From JBFHES01 sp041584015 (GTDB lineage Bacteria > Bacteroidota > Bacteroidia > Bacteroidales > M50B96): DNA of 16,392 nt. Positions within the stretch are counted from its first letter, which is position 1; the number at the start of each line of letters is the position of its first letter. The stretch spans positions 1 through 16,392 of the forward strand of contig JBFHES010000082.1 in the NCBI GenBank assembly GCA_041584015.1. Reading direction: 5' to 3'. The position numbers and the translations under genes were made by a program. Below the pieces are notes generated by a model. That model ran no database searches, had not been told where the DNA came from, and saw only the letters and a list, made by a program, of their open reading frames with translations. Shown in pieces: positions 8,663 through 16,064 of the stretch.

Positions 8663-8689
8663 AAAAACCGTCGGTATGCGACGGTTTTT
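8663..8689 (-). terminator. Intrinsic terminator of the M49-like peptidase gene
   Basis: A perfect inverted repeat: 8663-8673 pairs with 8679-8689 over 11 bp (core CCGTCG/CGACGG plus five A-T pairs) around a 5-base loop. On the minus strand the stem runs into a T-run (8667-8661). It starts 22 bases after the peptidase stop codon at 8711. The T-rich flanks on both sides could let it act in both directions, but no rightward gene needs it. Confidence 0.88.
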
Positions 8690-8710
8690 CTAAAGTTATG
8701 GTAGAATAAG

Positions 8711-10381
8711 TTAATCTAAGTCAAGAACGCGTGTTCCTTGTTTGAATACAACATCAACAGGAATGTTAGCTTTTGTTAGCTGATTAAGCGCATCTGTAAG
8801 GTCTTGCGGGTAATTGGTGTAGCTTTCAATAAAGCTTTTTGTTCCCTCATAGTCACCATTACCTTGCAGTACAATAATTTTCTCTGAAAGGGTATTCATT
8901 GCTTTTTGCATTTTCTCAAAATCAATAACATATTTACCGGCATCGTTGCAGGTAAAGGCACCCATCTCTTTGAAATAGTTAAAACGAACAAGATTTGATT
9001 TTGCGTGGGAACTAGATGCTCCAAAACGAATTGATCTGAAAATACCTGCCATAAATGTTACATAGTTGTCCATTAAATCAACATCTAATTCGCCCATTTC
9101 TTTTAACTGTGTAACCAGAAATAAACCAAGAATATCTGCTTTACCTTCTTCAATAGCTGAATATTGTTCCTTAAGTGCAGGGCGTACTTCACCTTTACCG
9201 TTTATGGTATTTTTAATACCTAATCCGTGAGCCACCTCGTGAAACATTGTATTGCCAAAAAAGGCATCAAAGGTAACATGCTTTCGTTGCGATGGATCAA
9301 TAAGTTCATCAGCAATAGGACTTAATATGTGATCAAATTTCGCACGCATTGAATTCTTTAGCTGTAGTTTTCTCGATCCTTTTTCGATATGTACTTTTGG
9401 GTCGTTTGGTAGATTAATTGCAATTGTTTTGCTTCCTGCATTACAATCACCAGCATAGTAAACGGCATCATAAACTCCCAAATCAGAATTGCTACCAGGC
9501 ATTTCTTTCTTATATTCTTCGGGTACTGGTAACTTAGTTTGCAACTTAGGTAGTAGTTTCGCATACCTGTCAAGGCGCTTACTCCATTTCATGTCTTTAA
9601 TAAGTACGAATGATTCGTGTGCCGCTTTATAACCAAACAGATGATCTTCGTAGTTCTCTATTGGACCAACTACAAAGTCAATGCGATTGGTTTTCATGTC
9701 CATCCAGGCCATATCACTGGCAAGATACTCATCGGTCATTAAAGCTTCTGATCTTAATTTTAGATATTTCTTTAAACCTGGATCTTCGGCAAGTTCTGAT
9801 GCTAGCATAAGTAATTGAGATGCTCTCTCAAGTTCTTTCTTGAAAAATTTGTGATATGGAATTGAGACAAGTTTTCCTGCTTTGTCTCTTCGAATCATCG
9901 TGTATAGACTTTTTTTATCTTTTGATTTAAAGTTCTCAAACTCTTCAACTGTCATATCAGTTGGGTAGAAATTTGCACCAGCAGGCTTGGTATCTATGTT
10001 ATTAAAAACCGGGGCATTCCCATCTAATCTGTTCCACGGTCCGTAATTGATCATTGCAAGTTTTTTGGCGTCATCGGAGCCTATGCTTTTCAATAATTCG
10101 TCCTTGTTGCCAAATGCTTCTACCCAAAACAGCTCATCCATAACTTTTGCCACGTCAAGAATGACTAGCAAAAGCTGTTTTTCTTTTAATGTTAAATGAC
10201 TAAGGTCAGAAGTCAATGGAACCTCAACGTATTGGTTTACCAGGGTTTCATATTTTTTACTTTCAAACTCTTGTATGTTTTCAATATTCACAAGGTTTTT
10301 TTCTTTTGCAATTTGAGCTATTGAGCTATTGCAGGTAAAAACAATAGCTACTAATGTAAGAATTGATAGTTTAATTTTCAT
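8711..10381 (-). CDS. Exported M49 (dipeptidyl-peptidase III-like) zinc metallopeptidase, HExxH variant
   Basis: A 556-residue protein with an N-terminal signal peptide (about residues 1-22, ending NSSIA before Q23), so it is probably periplasmic. The zinc site is visible: HEVAH at 381-385 followed by GLG, and EEGKAD at 411-416, where E412 would be the third zinc ligand. Classical dipeptidyl-peptidase III enzymes have HExxxH (HELLGH) and EECRAE; the sequence here has the one-residue-shorter HExxH and an E-E-x-K-A-D second motif, as in the peptidase region of plant Nudix hydrolase 3 and related bacterial proteins. The protein is also shorter than classical members (about 700). Substrate is unknown; an aminodipeptidase role is family inference. 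A Cys at position 17 does not make a good lipobox (VFTC), so I prefer signal peptidase I cleavage. It lies 43 bases after the unknown gene at 10425-11111 and may share its transcript; a strong terminator follows. Confidence 0.8.
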   Translation of the reverse strand: MKIKLSILTLVAIVFTCNSSIAQIAKEKNLVNIENIQEFESKKYETLVNQYVEVPLTSDLSHLTLKEKQLLLVILDVAKVMDELFWVEAFGNKDELLKSIGSDDAKKLAMINYGPWNRLDGNAPVFNNIDTKPAGANFYPTDMTVEEFENFKSKDKKSLYTMIRRDKAGKLVSIPYHKFFKKELERASQLLMLASELAEDPGLKKYLKLRSEALMTDEYLASDMAWMDMKTNRIDFVVGPIENYEDHLFGYKAAHESFVLIKDMKWSKRLDRYAKLLPKLQTKLPVPEEYKKEMPGSNSDLGVYDAVYYAGDCNAGSKTIAINLPNDPKVHIEKGSRKLQLKNSMRAKFDHILSPIADELIDPSQRKHVTFDAFFGNTMFHEVAHGLGIKNTINGKGEVRPALKEQYSAIEEGKADILGLFLVTQLKEMGELDVDLMDNYVTFMAGIFRSIRFGASSSHAKSNLVRFNYFKEMGAFTCNDAGKYVIDFEKMQKAMNTLSEKIIVLQGNGDYEGTKSFIESYTNYPQDLTDALNQLTKANIPVDVVFKQGTRVLDLD

Positions 10382-10424
10382 GGTATATTTTTTAAAAGAT
10401 GGTGTCTCAGTTTATATTTCTGGC

Positions 10425-11111
10425 TTAAACATCGTCGGAGTTAAATTTAAAGCCCAGACGCTTTCCTGTTTTCATTTTAGAAAAATCAACTTTTTGCTGC
10501 ATTTGCGCTACCGATGCAATTTTTACGTGATCGTAAGGAGGAACTAACAAATCGAATTCTAAGGCATAAGCAATAGAGGTTTCAATAATTGCCTTAAGCT
10601 GATCTTTCTCTAGCACCACCGAACCAAAATCAGTAAATAATGCACCAATTTGTCTTTTGCCTTCAGCAAAATAATATTTATCCTTATTCACAAATAATCT
10701 CGAAACCAAGTAACCTAAATCTTCATATCGATTAAATTTAAACGAATCGGCAAGAAAATTATAGATATTAATAATACCACATAAGGAATTAAAAGGCTCT
10801 TTGGCAGCATAAGAGGTTTTCCAAATTGGATGTTCTCTATTGAACTCAAACACATTAGAGTGCATGTGGAAATATAAAACATCACCGGAGAATTTCAATT
10901 GGACATCGAAGGGGCCATGCTCTTCGTATTCGAATAATACCCGGCTATCAACAGATTTTAACTGTTCGTTGTATTCATCTGTTATTTCCTGAAGCACTTG
11001 TTTTAGGAGCAAAAAAATGGTCTGGGTGCTTTCAAATACATTTTGTTTAATAACCGATTTTTTAGCAAGGTTGCTAATTATTTTTTCTTTGTTGTTTGGG
11101 GTTTCTTTCAT
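10425..11111 (-). CDS. Conserved-looking cytoplasmic protein of unknown function
   Basis: I do not recognise a named family. From the ATG at 11111 the product has 228 residues, no signal peptide and no transmembrane segment. It opens with a charged stretch (MKETPNNKEKIISNLAKKS), continues with a probable helix (NVFESTQTIFLLLKQVLQEI), a strand-rich centre (VLFEYEEHGPFDVQLKFSGD, LYFHMHSNVFEF, then PIWKTSY), a helical part with NRYEDLGYLVSRLFVNKDKY, and ends with KMKTGKRLGFKFNSDDV. The frame can be extended to a TTG at 11141 (238 residues), but that codon lies nine bases from the proS terminator stem and inside its T-rich tail, so the ATG at 11111 is chosen. Downstream, 43 bases away, is the M49-like peptidase on the same strand. 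No clear promoter is seen; the gene may depend on read-through from proS. Confidence 0.75.
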   Translation of the reverse strand: MKETPNNKEKIISNLAKKSVIKQNVFESTQTIFLLLKQVLQEITDEYNEQLKSVDSRVLFEYEEHGPFDVQLKFSGDVLYFHMHSNVFEFNREHPIWKTSYAAKEPFNSLCGIINIYNFLADSFKFNRYEDLGYLVSRLFVNKDKYYFAEGKRQIGALFTDFGSVVLEKDQLKAIIETSIAYALEFDLLVPPYDHVKIASVAQMQQKVDFSKMKTGKRLGFKFNSDDV

Positions 11112-11150
11112 TGGATTAGCTTCTAAAAGTTTGTCGATCAATTTAAGAAA

Positions 11151-11182
11151 AAAGAGGCAACTGATAATTCAACTGCCTCTTT
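11151..11182 (-). terminator. Intrinsic terminator of proS
   Basis: AAAGAGGCA (11151-11159) and TGCCTCTTT (11174-11182) form a perfect 9-bp stem with a 14-base loop. On the minus strand the stem is followed by a T-run continuing to about 11143. It begins five bases after the proS stop codon (11188-11190). Confidence 0.85.
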
Positions 11183-11187
11183 ATTAT

Positions 11188-12663
11188 TTAATATGCTTTT
11201 GCAAATAATACGCGCTTAGAAGATGGCTTTCCGGTAAAAATACATTTACCTTCTTCCTCTTTTGCATCCCAAGGAATACATCTGATTGTTGCCTTAGTGG
11301 CATCTTTAATTTTGTTTTCAGTCTCTGCTGTGCCATCCCAATGAGCAAGAACAAAACCGCCTTTGTTCTTTATGATATCGGTAAATTCATCCCATGTATC
11401 AGCAGAATGCGTGTTCTCTGTTCTAAAGTTAAGCGCCTTGTTGTAAATGTTTGTTTGCATTTCTTCAAGCAGACTTTGCACTGTACTTAGAATATCAGCC
11501 TGAGCAATTGTTTTCTTCTCAAGGGTATCGCGTCTGGCAATTTCGATATTTCCATTTTCAATATCCCTAGGTCCAAGCGCCAATCTTACAGGTACACCCT
11601 TTAGTTCGTATTCTGCAAACTTAAAACCAGGTTTGTGTGTATCTCTGTTATCAAATTTAACAGATACTCCAGCATCAAGCAATTGCTTTTTTATTTTCTC
11701 TGCAACAGCAAATACCGCTTCCATTTCTTCTGGCTTACGGTAAATAGGAACAATCACTACCTGAATTGGAGCTAATTTAGGAGGAAGTACCAATCCATTG
11801 TCATCGGAGTGAGCCATAATTAAGGCACCGATTAAACGGGTTGAAACACCCCATGAAGTTGCCCAAACATAGTCTTGCTTTCCTTCTTTACTAGTAAATT
11901 TTACATCAAATGCTTTAGCGAAATTCTGACCAAGGAAATGTGATGTTCCTGCCTGTAGAGCTTTTCCATCTTGCATTAGTGCCTCAATACAATAGGTGTC
12001 GAGTGCTCCTGCAAATCTTTCTGATTCCGATTTGTTTCCAATAACAACCGGCATGGCCATGTATTCTTGCGCAAAATCTGAATAGACATTCACCATTTGT
12101 TTGGTTTCGTCTAAGGCTTCTTGTTTGGTGGCATGAGCAGTGTGCCCTTCCTGCCATAGAAATTCTGCTGTACGAAGGAATAATCTTGTACGCATTTCCC
12201 ATCGAACAACATTGGCCCATTGGTTTACCAAAATCGGTAAGTCTCTATATGATTGAATCCACTTTTTGTAAGTGTCCCAGATAATGGTCTCAGAAGTTGG
12301 TCGAACAATTAATTCTTCTTCCAGTTTGGCGTCCTCATCAACAATAACACCCTTTCCATTAGGATCATTTTTTAAACGATAATGTGTTACAACTGCGCAT
12401 TCTTTTGCAAAACCATCTACATGGCTTGCTTCTTTTGAGAAATACGACTTTGGAATGAATAGTGGGAAATAGGCATTTTCATGTCCTGTTTCTTTAAACA
12501 TTTTGTCAAGCTGTGCTTGCATCTTTTCCCATATAGCATAGCCATAAGGCTTAATTACCATACTTCCTCTTACAGCGCTATTCTCAGCAAGGTCGGCTTT
12601 TACTACTAGCTCGTTGTACCATTGTGAATAATTTTCGCTTCTACTCGTTAATCCCTTTGCCAT
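11188..12663 (-). CDS. proS: Prolyl-tRNA synthetase, archaeal/eukaryote-like (type 3) form
   Basis: A class II aminoacyl-tRNA synthetase that charges tRNA-Pro with proline in the cytoplasm. At 491 residues it is the short type 3 form without the editing insertion of the longer bacterial type. Visible landmarks: RPTSET (121-126) in the proline/ATP site, motif 2 region WEMRTRLFLRTAEFLWQEGH (155-174), motif 3 region GVSTRLIGALIMAHSDDNG (272-290), an anticodon-binding domain from about 300 (QVVIVPIYRK, then KFDNRDTHKPGFKFAEYELK), and the C-terminal ProRS domain ending in the conserved Tyr (LFAKAY). Only two Cys remain in that last domain (462, 474), so the four-Cys zinc site of some type 3 enzymes is probably not formed. 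It starts at an ATG (12663), has its own terminator, and is divergent from the lipoprotein gene across 94 bases. Confidence 0.97.
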   Translation of the reverse strand: MAKGLTSRSENYSQWYNELVVKADLAENSAVRGSMVIKPYGYAIWEKMQAQLDKMFKETGHENAYFPLFIPKSYFSKEASHVDGFAKECAVVTHYRLKNDPNGKGVIVDEDAKLEEELIVRPTSETIIWDTYKKWIQSYRDLPILVNQWANVVRWEMRTRLFLRTAEFLWQEGHTAHATKQEALDETKQMVNVYSDFAQEYMAMPVVIGNKSESERFAGALDTYCIEALMQDGKALQAGTSHFLGQNFAKAFDVKFTSKEGKQDYVWATSWGVSTRLIGALIMAHSDDNGLVLPPKLAPIQVVIVPIYRKPEEMEAVFAVAEKIKKQLLDAGVSVKFDNRDTHKPGFKFAEYELKGVPVRLALGPRDIENGNIEIARRDTLEKKTIAQADILSTVQSLLEEMQTNIYNKALNFRTENTHSADTWDEFTDIIKNKGGFVLAHWDGTAETENKIKDATKATIRCIPWDAKEEEGKCIFTGKPSSKRVLFAKAY

Positions 12664-12744
12664 TTTTTATACTTTTGGTATGATGTTTGCTTTTTCCAGA
12701 ACAAACTTTGAAATTAGATGGCAAAAATATATAATTTAAACGAC

Positions 12745-12750
12745 AGGAGA
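12745..12750 (+). promoter_or_regulatory. Shine-Dalgarno-like site before the block lipoprotein
   Basis: AGGAGA ends seven bases before the ATG at 12758, the standard ribosome-binding position. No comparable site was noticed before the other starts in this window, which fits the general rarity of such sites in Bacteroidota. A promoter upstream is not clear: TTTG at 12707 with TAATTTAA at 12732 (21-base spacer) matches only six of eight -7 positions. Confidence 0.5.
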
Positions 12751-12757
12751 TAAAGTC

Positions 12758-14488
12758 ATGAAAACAATGTGGTATTTTTTAGCGATGACAATGATTTTCT
12801 TAACAGCGTGTTCTTCAAGTTCACATGTTAATAGTAGTTACGATGATATTTATTATACTCCTGGAGATGAGGCTGTGTTCGCCAATAAGGCACCTGAGCA
12901 AAAGGCTGCAAATAATGAATTTACTCAAGAAGAAGAAATTGTTGAGTATACTGAAGTTCCTGAATACACAAAAGTTTATTACGTTGAAGGAGACTCTATT
13001 GTATACGAAGAATATATTGAGGAAGAAGATTATTACCAGGATGAAAACAGTCCTTATTATACAGAGGAGTATTATGATGAAGAAGGTAATACCTATGTTA
13101 CCAATAACTACTACGAAGAAGATGATTATTATGATTATTCTTACTCGGCAAGATTAAGACGATTCCATGATCCTTATATTGGATGTGGATATTATGATGG
13201 TTTTTATACCAACATGTATTATTATACTTATGATCCATTCTTTTGGGGATCAAGTATCTATTTTGGATATAGCCCTTGGTCACATCACCACCACCACTAC
13301 GGACCATATTATTCAATGGGTTGGGGATATGGTGGCTACGGTTACGGTGGCTATGGATACGGTGGCTACGGTTACGGTGGATATTATACCGGTTACAATA
13401 ATGGATATTACAATGGTTTCTATGATGGTTATTATGCAGGAACTTATGGCGGAATGTATGGCGGCGGAAGCAATAGCTACTATTATAACAGTTATGATGG
13501 AACGAATTCATATCAGTACGGGCATAGAGATAATCATTTAACCAACTCACAAAGTGTTGGTGGTAGAACCTTTGGTGATAAGTTTGAGAACCAGGTTGTA
13601 AGAGATGGAGGGACCTTAGCTTATGCAGAAACTAGTGGCTCGTTCTCTAATTCAAGCAGAATATCAAGTACTTCAAACGCTGCTACAAAAGTAAGAGATA
13701 ATAAAGTTGGTGGAAGCACATCAGCTGCTAGTCGCACTAATAGTGGTAGTGATGTTACCAGAACTTCAGGAAATACAAATTCTGCACTCGGAACAACAAG
13801 CCAAAGACCAAACACTGCGGCGTCAAGTCGAACAAGTTCAAAAACAAGTGCAAGTTCAAAGAGCCCATATTCATCGACACAGAATAAAGTTACCAGAACA
13901 ACTCAATCGAAAACGAACGGAACGGTATCTAGTGCTGCAAGAAAAGGATCAAGTACAACAAGTACAAGAACACCATCAACATCTACACAGAGCAAAAAGT
14001 ACAATTACAAAAAGCCTACTAATGCTACAAAGCCAAAATATAACAGCTCACAAAGCAAGACTTATAGAACTAAGCCTGGCTCATCTAGTAGCTCTTATAG
14101 GAAGCCAAGCTCAAGTAGCAGCTCAAGCAAGTATACTAAGCCAAGATCAAGCAGTAGTTCTAGTAAGTATACAAAGCCAAGATCAAATGGAAGTTCAAGT
14201 AGTTCAAAAACCAATACTTATACAAAGCCTAGATCTAATAAGAGCAGCAGCTATAGTCGACCTTCATCAAGTAGTTCGAAGTCGCGAAGCAGTTATTCAA
14301 GCCCGTCGAGTAGTAAGAGTAGCAGCAGTTACAGCAGGCCATCTTCAAGTAGCTCACGATCAAGTTCAGGCTCAAGCTACAGAAGCTCAGGTTCAAGTAG
14401 TCGCTCAAGCGGATCAAGCTCTTCAAGATCAAGTAGTAGTTCTTCTCGATCAAGTTCGTCAAGTTCAAAATCAGGCGGAAGAAGGTAG
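12758..14488 (+). CDS. Low-complexity lipoprotein with acidic, Tyr/Gly, Ser/Thr and Ser/Lys/Arg blocks
   Basis: A 576-residue predicted lipoprotein of unknown function. The signal peptide ends in a lipobox, LTAC, with Cys18 as the lipidated residue. Block 1 (about 28-128) is strongly acidic and Tyr-rich (EEEIVEYTEVPEYTKVYY, EEYIEEEDYYQDE). A short conserved-looking linker SARLRRFHDP (130-139) follows. Block 2 (about 140-265) is Tyr/Gly/aromatic: YTNMYYYTYDPFFWGSSIYFG, five consecutive His (176-180), four GYGGY units (190-209), then many G-Y pairs. Block 3 (about 280-430) is Ser/Thr/Asn-rich with spaced Lys and Arg. Block 4 (about 430-576) is Ser-rich and very basic, with KYTKPRSSSSSS-type units and a GGRR end. 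No enzyme domain is visible. It may be a structural, adhesive or wall-associating surface polymer; that is inference. The FadL-like gene follows 64 bases downstream and may be co-expressed. Confidence 0.85.
   Translation: MKTMWYFLAMTMIFLTACSSSSHVNSSYDDIYYTPGDEAVFANKAPEQKAANNEFTQEEEIVEYTEVPEYTKVYYVEGDSIVYEEYIEEEDYYQDENSPYYTEEYYDEEGNTYVTNNYYEEDDYYDYSYSARLRRFHDPYIGCGYYDGFYTNMYYYTYDPFFWGSSIYFGYSPWSHHHHHYGPYYSMGWGYGGYGYGGYGYGGYGYGGYYTGYNNGYYNGFYDGYYAGTYGGMYGGGSNSYYYNSYDGTNSYQYGHRDNHLTNSQSVGGRTFGDKFENQVVRDGGTLAYAETSGSFSNSSRISSTSNAATKVRDNKVGGSTSAASRTNSGSDVTRTSGNTNSALGTTSQRPNTAASSRTSSKTSASSKSPYSSTQNKVTRTTQSKTNGTVSSAARKGSSTTSTRTPSTSTQSKKYNYKKPTNATKPKYNSSQSKTYRTKPGSSSSSYRKPSSSSSSSKYTKPRSSSSSSKYTKPRSNGSSSSSKTNTYTKPRSNKSSSYSRPSSSSSKSRSSYSSPSSSKSSSSYSRPSSSSSRSSSGSSYRSSGSSSRSSGSSSSRSSSSSSRSSSSSSKSGGRR
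13325..13384 (+). repeat. Four in-frame 15-bp units coding GYGGY
   Basis: Bases 13325-13339, 13340-13354, 13355-13369 and 13370-13384 each encode Gly-Tyr-Gly-Gly-Tyr (residues 190-209). Synonymous differences alternate, so the better description is a 30-bp unit in two copies that differ at two positions. This points to a fairly recent tandem duplication and a possible site of length variation that stays in frame. Confidence 0.85.
14129..14200 (+). repeat. Two in-frame 36-bp units coding KYTKPR plus Ser-rich tail
   Basis: Units 14129-14164 and 14165-14200 both encode K-Y-T-K-P-R followed by six mostly Ser residues. The motif decays into related forms on both sides (YRKPSSSSSS before, TYTKPRSNKSSS and YSRPSSSSS after), so the wider block 14080-14485 is a degenerate array. 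Ser-Ser is often written TCA-AGT or TCA-AGC, but AGT, AGC, TCT and TCG are mixed in. Confidence 0.7.
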
Positions 14489-14498
14489 ATTAAACAGA

Positions 14499-14530
14499 TT
14501 TCAATTACATTATTAGCCCAACTTAATTTG
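14499..14530 (+). promoter_or_regulatory. Weak promoter candidate before the FadL-like gene
   Basis: TTTC (14499-14502), 20 bases, then TTAATTTG (14523-14530): one mismatch in each element of the TTTG / TAnnTTTG consensus with correct spacing. Transcription would start near 14534, leaving a leader of about 20 bases before the ATG at 14553. Read-through from the lipoprotein gene is an equally good explanation, since no terminator lies between them. Confidence 0.3.
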
Positions 14531-14552
14531 TAACAAATAGAGTTAAACAATT

Positions 14553-15986
14553 ATGAAAAAGTTAACCACAATATTAATCGCAATAGTAGCATTTGGCTTT
14601 AGTGCTTACAGTCAGAATGGTCAGGATGCTCTCAGGTTTTCACAAAATTATTATGGAACTACCGCTAGGTCTATGGCTTTAGGTGGTGCATTTGGTGCTT
14701 TAGGTGCCGACTTTGCTGCCGTGAGTATTAACCCGGCAGGAGTTGGTGTTTATCGTAAATCAGAATTTACCTTATCACCAAGCTTTGGTAACAATACAAG
14801 TATGTCTTCATTTCAGGGGTCGAAATTGGAAGATTTTAATTACGACTTTGGTTTAGGTAACATGGGATTGATTGGTGCTTTCTCAACAGGAAATGAAAGT
14901 GGATGGAAATCAGTAAACATTGGCTTTGGTTATAATAAGCTCAATGATTTCGATCGAATTACAGCAATAAAGTATGTTAACCAAACCAGCTCTATGCTCG
15001 ATCAGTATGTTGCGGACGCTAATGGAGGTTACATGCCAAATGCAACCGATCTTGCGATTCGAACCGGATTGGTGTATCAGATAAATGGTGAAGGAGATTG
15101 GATGAATGATTTTGCAGGGAGTGACTATGGTCAGCTGCAAAGACACTCTGTTGACGAATCTGGGTCTATTGGTGAATATGTTTTTACAACCGGAGCCAAT
15201 TATAATGATATGATTTATATCGGGGGTAGTGTAAATGTAAGTTCTATCAGATATCGTCAACAAACAACACATGAAGAACTGGAGGTTCCGGAAGATATAT
15301 CCTATTTGAATTCTTTCACTTATCAGCAGGATTTAGAGATCAGCGGAAGTGGGGTTAATTTTAAGGGAGGCGTAATTCTCAAGCCAGTTTCTTGGTTGAG
15401 ATTAGGAGCAGCAGTGCATTCTCCAACCTTTTATTCATTGCACGATTCTTATACTTCCAGAATGGAGGCTGATTTAACTATTGATACCGAAAGTCCACAA
15501 ACTGCATCTGGTGAGTATGATTATGAGTTGTATACTCCACCAAAGCTAATTGGAAGTGCTGCAGTTATACTTGCAAAGTTTGCCTTAATCTCATTTGATT
15601 ATGAACGAATTGATTATGCTAAGTCGAAATTACGTGGTGGGGGCGATGGATATACTTTCAGTGCAGAGAATGAAGATATTCAGTTAATGTATAAAATGGC
15701 CAATAATTATAGACTAGGAACTGAATTAAGGTTTGGTGCACTCTCAGTACGTGGAGGATATGCCTATTATGATAGTCCTTATGAAACAAATCAGTTAAAT
15801 GCTGATGCAGATTACCAGGCAGTAAGTGCAGGTTTTGGCATCAATAACAATTCATTTTATATTGATTTTGGTTTCTCACATTATTTTGGAACAGAAGAGT
15901 ATGTGCTTTATCAGTCGCCATTTGCATCATCAAGCAATGAAATTGCAAACAATAAACTACTTTGTACTGTAGGTTTTAGATTCTAA
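14553..15986 (+). CDS. OmpP1/FadL-like outer-membrane beta-barrel protein
   Basis: A 477-residue outer-membrane protein with a signal peptide (about 1-20, ending SAYS before Q21). The mature N-terminus reads ARSMALGGAFGALGADFAAV then NPAG (60-63), the N-terminal hatch signature of the FadL/TodX/OmpP1 family, which moves long-chain fatty acids, aromatic hydrocarbons or other hydrophobic compounds across the outer membrane. Barrel-like strands follow to the end (for example VNIGFGYNKL, ALISFDYERIDYAKSKL, ALSVRGGYAYYDSPY, FYIDFGFSHYFG), and the last residue is Phe (KLLCTVGFRF), usual for barrel assembly. Length is normal (400-500). Bacteroidota members are sometimes labelled hemin receptor, but nothing here supports haem binding. 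It is preceded by the lipoprotein gene and followed by a strong hairpin. Confidence 0.82.
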   Translation: MKKLTTILIAIVAFGFSAYSQNGQDALRFSQNYYGTTARSMALGGAFGALGADFAAVSINPAGVGVYRKSEFTLSPSFGNNTSMSSFQGSKLEDFNYDFGLGNMGLIGAFSTGNESGWKSVNIGFGYNKLNDFDRITAIKYVNQTSSMLDQYVADANGGYMPNATDLAIRTGLVYQINGEGDWMNDFAGSDYGQLQRHSVDESGSIGEYVFTTGANYNDMIYIGGSVNVSSIRYRQQTTHEELEVPEDISYLNSFTYQQDLEISGSGVNFKGGVILKPVSWLRLGAAVHSPTFYSLHDSYTSRMEADLTIDTESPQTASGEYDYELYTPPKLIGSAAVILAKFALISFDYERIDYAKSKLRGGGDGYTFSAENEDIQLMYKMANNYRLGTELRFGALSVRGGYAYYDSPYETNQLNADADYQAVSAGFGINNNSFYIDFGFSHYFGTEEYVLYQSPFASSSNEIANNKLLCTVGFRF

Positions 15987-15999
15987 TAAATAAAGAAAT

Positions 16000-16043
16000 A
16001 ATAGAAAGGCTCGATAATTCTTGAATTATCGAGCCTTTCTATT
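16000..16043. terminator. Long perfect bidirectional terminator hairpin
   Basis: Bases 16000-16020 and 16023-16043 are perfect inverse complements over 21 bp (core GAAAGGCTCGATAATTC), leaving a 2-base centre; in RNA the loop would be four bases. It begins 14 bases after the FadL-like stop (15986) and ends 22 bases before the stop of the converging mutase gene (16065). T-rich tracts follow on both strands (ATTTTCT rightward, ATTATTTCTTT leftward), so it can serve both genes. Confidence 0.88.
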
Positions 16044-16064
16044 TTCTAGATAATGGTGGATTTT

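Noticed and set aside
10320..10381. Lipobox reading of the M49-like signal peptide (Cys17)
   Set aside because: VFTC lacks the small residue usually needed before Cys; a cleavage after A22 fits better.
11109..11141. TTG start at 11141 for the unknown protein (238 residues)
   Set aside because: It lies against the proS terminator tail; the ATG at 11111 leaves a normal leader.
12825..13157. 110-codon open frame in the acidic block
   Set aside because: Ile/Met/Lys-rich translation produced by shifted Glu/Tyr codons; the lipoprotein frame has the lipobox and the Shine-Dalgarno.
13098..13550. 150-codon open frame on the minus strand opposite the Tyr/Gly block
   Set aside because: The His/Asn/Tyr-rich translation is the mirror of repetitive Gly/Tyr codons; treated as a shadow.
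13707..14516. Overlapping 269-codon open frame inside the lipoprotein gene
   Set aside because: Its Val/Gln/Ala-rich translation is what a frame-shifted reading of Ser codons gives; it has no start signal of its own and no recognisable domain.
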